Assembly (NCBI RefSeq): GCF_032854445.1
Contig: NC_088301.1
Span: forward strand, 58,662,512 to 58,726,511
Origin: Liolophura sinensis
Lineage: Eukaryota > Mollusca > Polyplacophora > Chitonida > Chitonidae
DNA length: 64,000 nucleotides
Direction of reading: 5' to 3'
Each line of letters begins with the position of its first letter. The first letter of the stretch is position 1. A model generated the notes under the pieces. It ran no database searches, was not told where the DNA came from, and saw only the letters and a program-made list of their open reading frames with translations. Positions 59,966 through 64,000 of the stretch are shown in pieces. A program made the translations under genes and the position numbers.

Positions 59966-60042
59966 AAAAATACAGCGTAACATGTCTGGGGGAAGCATAG
60001 ATTCCTTTCCTGTTTCCAACAGTCACAGCCGAGAAATGACCA
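59966..60042 (+). CDS. KCND/Shal-like: Candidate Kv4 distal C-terminal exon
   Basis: 77 bp between TTTCACAG and a GTGAGT donor at 60043. In the frame needing one base to finish the first codon it encodes KIQRNMSGGSIDSFPVSNSH followed by SREMT. This resembles the vertebrate Kv4 stretch after the CCSRR-type motif, ending SHQGSIQEL in Kv4.2. Direct joining to exon 3 would hit a stop after four codons, so an exon ending in phase 2 must lie between them, or this exon is not used. The remaining C-terminus and stop were not found downstream. Confidence 0.4.
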
Positions 60043-63018
60043 GTGAGTTACCTCTCATGTGACACTTTTTGATGTACATCACTTTCCAATAAATCTGAAA
60101 TATTTTACACAGTTTGTTTTGGCTGAAAGAAAATCATTTACTGAGATAACATGTTCACCAACTGATGAAAAATAAAAGGCCTGATATCAAGAGGAAAATA
60201 AGTTAAAGACCTCAGCGGTTTTTGCTGAGAAGTTTTACATACACATATACATGTAGGTGTGTAGGGATGGAGAAGAAAATTTTGAACACAGGCATCAGTG
60301 AGCTTGAACACTAAGTTGTCAACATATTAAACAAACTACATTTGTATATGTACTGAAATTACAGAAAGAAAATTAAATGGAGTTAAAATTCATTCTTGAC
60401 ATGGAATCGTCCACAAAATATTGCACGAATAACCAAGCCTTGGGTTCAGGCTTGCATTTAAACATTATATGTAATGTAGACCTATCCATGCTTAACACTG
60501 TACTATTCTCTTACAAGCAGGCCAGCAGAGAGTGATCTGGCAGTGGAAACTTGGGCTGACGCATTTTGTGTACTGCATACGCATGTGTTATTCCTCCATT
60601 TCTTTTCATTCTCTCCTTAACAAGCGCACAGACGTGTCCTGTGGGAATGTGGCATGTTTATGTACCTGTAGAACACGTTTGTAACTACACGCAGAATAAA
60701 GCCACAGATGAGAAGTTTTATGTCTGAGTCTTTAAAACCTTAATGCTAATTTACCAGATTTCCAGTATAGTACTACAAGACAGCGTGCAATAAAACTTCT
60801 ATTGGCTGAAAAATCGAAGTTGTCTGTGCCATTTGAGTGCCCCAGTAAGAGCTTTAATGACACAAACACATGCCAGCACAAATGGAATTCTGCTGGTATG
60901 GATGATTTGGCCAAAATGATAACCTGATTTCCTCTGTCTTGAAAAAGTAAATAGCTAGCTCACACCTCTAGCAAACAAATAATAAATGTCAGTCTAAGAA
61001 AGCATGAAGGCTAAGTGATACAGTGCCATTCAGCAAAGCATGCAGTGTGTGTTTGCCATAATGGCCACACAAATTTTTGTTCTACAAGCAAAATGCATCT
61101 TTTTTCCCATGTCAGACCATAAATATAAAACTGAAAAAATCATTTAATTTGTGGGAAATGTGGATTGTCAATTCAATTATTCCTGTAAAAGGCATAGGCT
61201 TATTTATGTGACCATGACAAAAGAGAAATAATAAAAAGACATCGTAGCAGCTTCACCTACTGCCATAGGGGATAAATGATTATCCAAGATCTCTAGTCCT
61301 CAGATTGGGCAGTGTACAGCAGAATATCTGAGAGTAATTGGGTCATCATCTATAAATGGACAGTTTAATTCACAGACCAAAATATGCCAGGTAGAAAGTA
61401 AAAAATTCAATCATGGAATAAAGGCTTCCGCACCTCATTGCTATGGATTCTCTGCTGCTATAAATGGAGCAGGATTCACGGGTTGCAAAATTTAGTATAT
61501 GGCTGAGCGTATAGCAGATGAAAATGTAGTCCTTCTTTACATGTAATTATGATGTTGAATTATGATGTATAGCTCCAAGTTGGAGCTATACATCCAATGT
61601 GAAGAGGTCTTCCACAAAACCAAAATACATCACATTAGGAATCAATGAGTGATGAACCATCCGTTGATATTCAATCTGCCTCCCACGTTTGGCATTAAAA
61701 CTGGAATTGTTTGAGCTTCTGATGTTGTCATCAGGTGATGGATTGCTGGAGTAAAAGACAAATTCACTATCTTGTGGAAAGCCTGTCTCAAGAAAGTGCA
61801 TAGCTAACATGGCTTACCTGTAACATTGTAAAACTGGATCAAAGTGACTTGGCCAAAAGGACAGCTCAGCTACAGAGATGGTCAGTGTTATCATGACAGT
61901 TGAACATGTGATACAGAATGCTTATCTCAAGGAAAGCCTGAGAAATACAGATAGACAACAGCTCAAGTGAGATGACATCAGCACTGACCACTGTCATACA
62001 ACTTCTCTTGCTACATGAAGAGAATCAGGTTTAAATTAACAGAGAACTGTTAATTGATGTTAATGGGTAATTACAATAAGCTGAAAGAAAAATGTGATAA
62101 TGGTGTTCTAAACGACTAATCTTACCTACATAAGTATGAAAAATGCAGTGTAGAAGTACAGTGAACAAAATGCTTACCCTCACTTCACAATCCATACACT
62201 GCACATACATGTATGTATGTGCAGCAATGATCCACATGCATTTAATGCCAGACACAATTTTGCCTACCCTACCTCTTAGAGTGTGATGAATGTCTCCCTC
62301 CCCTAACATAATAAACCTTTCCCCTCACAGCTGGCAGACCCAGCCATGTTAATGCTTCCTTCTGCTTGGATTTTCAGCCTGGAGTTTGCTGATACCCTCA
62401 TTTCATCTTTGCTGCCCAATGTGTTTTATAGCCATTAACCTGGCACTAAGCTGCATTTTATTGTATTGTGAACTGTGATTGTCATTCAATTCATTATGTT
62501 ACTGATGTTGAACTGATTTTGCTCCTAATTTACTTTTTAAGATGCACAATAACCGGGAACTGGCAAGTTGACAATTTATATTCTGTTAACTGTCCTACTG
62601 TTGCTTTGATAGTTTGAAACAGTGCGGTTGATGTATGTGTAGCAGAAAGTATAACGTTGAGATTTGCTGTATTTTTTTAGTTTTGATCACAAATTAAGAT
62701 CTCAAACACTGACTGATGATAATACTGATATTACAGCACGTTTGAAAAGCTACTCATACTGCAACCAAAATCTGTTGATTGCTTATTCCCTCCTGCCAGC
62801 TTTGTTTCAGTGCCCTCTTCTGCAATGAGATTTATTTTTGTACATTGTACTCCAGTTATAAATGACCAACTGTATATATACCTCACATGTGTAAACCGTA
62901 CAAAAGATGGATAAGTGTAACAGGAGCAAAAGAGTACCCAAAATGATGAATGGTGGTGTGTGTGAATGGACTTTCTCAAGTCAGTGGGAGACAGAATTCG
63001 CGCAGGCTTGAACATCTA
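60043..63018. other. Non-coding or intronic stretch, no exon resolved
   Basis: AT-rich unique sequence. If the candidate exon at 59966 is real, this is the following intron and the final Kv4 exon(s) lie beyond the recognisable part. Short frames such as 61586-61810 (-) and 62731-63015 (-) show no domains. Confidence 0.4.
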
Positions 63019-63218
63019 NNNNNNNNNNNNNNNNNNNNNNNNNNNNNNNNNNNNNNNNNNNNNNNNNNNNNNNNNNNNNNNNNNNNNNNNNNNNNNNNNN
63101 NNNNNNNNNNNNNNNNNNNNNNNNNNNNNNNNNNNNNNNNNNNNNNNNNNNNNNNNNNNNNNNNNNNNNNNNNNNNNNNNNNNNNNNNNNNNNNNNNNNN
63201 NNNNNNNNNNNNNNNNNN
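63019..63218. other. Assembly gap (200 N)
   Basis: Exactly 200 undefined bases, a round number that suggests a placeholder scaffold gap rather than a measured size. A minisatellite begins immediately after it. Confidence 0.98.
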
Positions 63219-63660
63219 TAGCTGTAGGTGCTATGTGAGCATAAGCAGTCGGTGGGGGGTACCAGGTGAGTGTGAGAAGTAGCTGGGCCATATGAGAGTG
63301 AGAAGTAGGTGGAGGTGAAATGTGAGTGTGAGAATTAGCTGAGTGTGCCATGTGAGTGTAGAGAATTAGCTCGGGGTGCCATGTGAGTGTGAGAAATAGG
63401 TTGTGGTGACAGGTGAGTGTGAGAAGTAGCTGGAGGTGCTGTGTGAGGTTGTGAATTAATTAGAGGTGCCATGTGATAGTGGGAAAGAGGTGCTAAGTGA
63501 GCATGAGAATTATCTGGAGGTGTGGATGTGAGTATGGAAATTTAATGTCATGTGAATATGAGAATTAGGTAAAACTAACATCTATGAGTGAGCATTAGCT
63601 GAATGCAGAATAGAGTTGTGAATGCATGATGCTGTAGAGGTGCTTATAATGAGAAGAAAA
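63219..63660. repeat. ~30 bp degenerate minisatellite adjoining the gap
   Basis: Units of about 29-31 bp built from GGTGCCATGTGAGTGTGAGAA and TTAGCTGAG-type words, about 12 recognisable copies to about 63560, decaying afterwards. The left edge is lost in the assembly gap. Confidence 0.85.
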
Positions 63661-64000
63661 TGGGTGAAAGAGAAGGTGTGATTGTGCATCTGTAACTGTA
63701 TATAATAGAAGGTGAAAAAAACTGTTGTTGTTGTTAGCATGCGCAGCGATTAACTATAAATGTGCGTCCTAAGATCAACTGTCAAAGCTGTACATACAAA
63801 TGCTTACATCTGTCAGTCAACAATGAATTAGCTACCTTTTGTAACCGCCCACAAAAAGGACAGCAGATAAAGCTATACAGTATCTCCCTAGTGTGTCATT
63901 CACACCAATGTGGAAAAGCTGCAAAGAGAGAAGCATTTACTGACATTTCTACCAGCTCTCTATGTTGACAGACAGTTGGCACAGAATTTCAGCGGATGTA
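63661..64000. other. Unique sequence, no gene recognised
   Basis: One short + frame (63762-63968) has scattered Cys and His but no recognisable zinc-finger spacing. Nothing else supportable. Confidence 0.4.

Overview
This is a window of eukaryotic, animal nuclear DNA. The organism is probably a marine lophotrochozoan, perhaps a mollusc. That taxonomic guess is inference from the invertebrate-type Kv4 channel, a tRNA-derived SINE of a kind I associate with molluscs, a Penelope-type reverse transcriptase common in marine invertebrates, and very abundant minisatellites. It contains no bacterial-style operons, CRISPR arrays or free-standing tRNA or rRNA genes that I can support.

The one convincing host gene is a Shal/Kv4 (KCND-type) voltage-gated potassium channel on the + strand. 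Exon 1 (12426-13531) encodes the KChIP-binding N-terminus, the T1 domain, S1-S5 and the pore helix. It ends inside the selectivity filter. Intron 1 is about 44 kb. Exon 2 (57620-57782) completes the filter and encodes S6. Exon 3 (58175-58360) encodes the proximal C-terminus up to a conserved His-rich motif. A distal C-terminal exon at 59966-60042 is plausible, but the exon that must join it to exon 3 was not found.

Almost everything else is repetitive. (1) 1-8090: a 37-38 bp satellite, interrupted by a truncated Penelope-like retroelement and by two copies of a dispersed repeat, here called R1. (2) 8548-8945: a 70 bp repeat. (3) 9760-9927: a 5'-truncated SINE. (4) Intron 1 of Kv4 holds two long AT microsatellites, an R1 copy inside a 32-36 bp minisatellite (14912-15841), a 760 bp inverted repeat (17669-18431), and tandem arrays of 26 bp (19336-20042), 34 bp (27035-27312), 88 bp (32288-33040), 34 bp (37521-47338, about 9.8 kb with kilobase-scale higher-order duplication), 31 bp (49735-50395) and 31 bp (56515-56727). 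A full-length tRNA-derived SINE with a 12 bp target-site duplication sits inside the 9.8 kb array. (5) A 200 bp run of N (63019-63218) abuts one more minisatellite.

The most interesting non-genic pattern is that R1 repeatedly abuts minisatellite arrays in the same orientation (at 2.6, 7.0 and 15.3 kb). This suggests a mobile element family whose internal tandem core seeds or carries minisatellites. Several otherwise distinct arrays also share short word motifs. The long open frames inside the arrays arise because the unit lengths are not multiples of three and the units lack stops; I do not treat them as genes.
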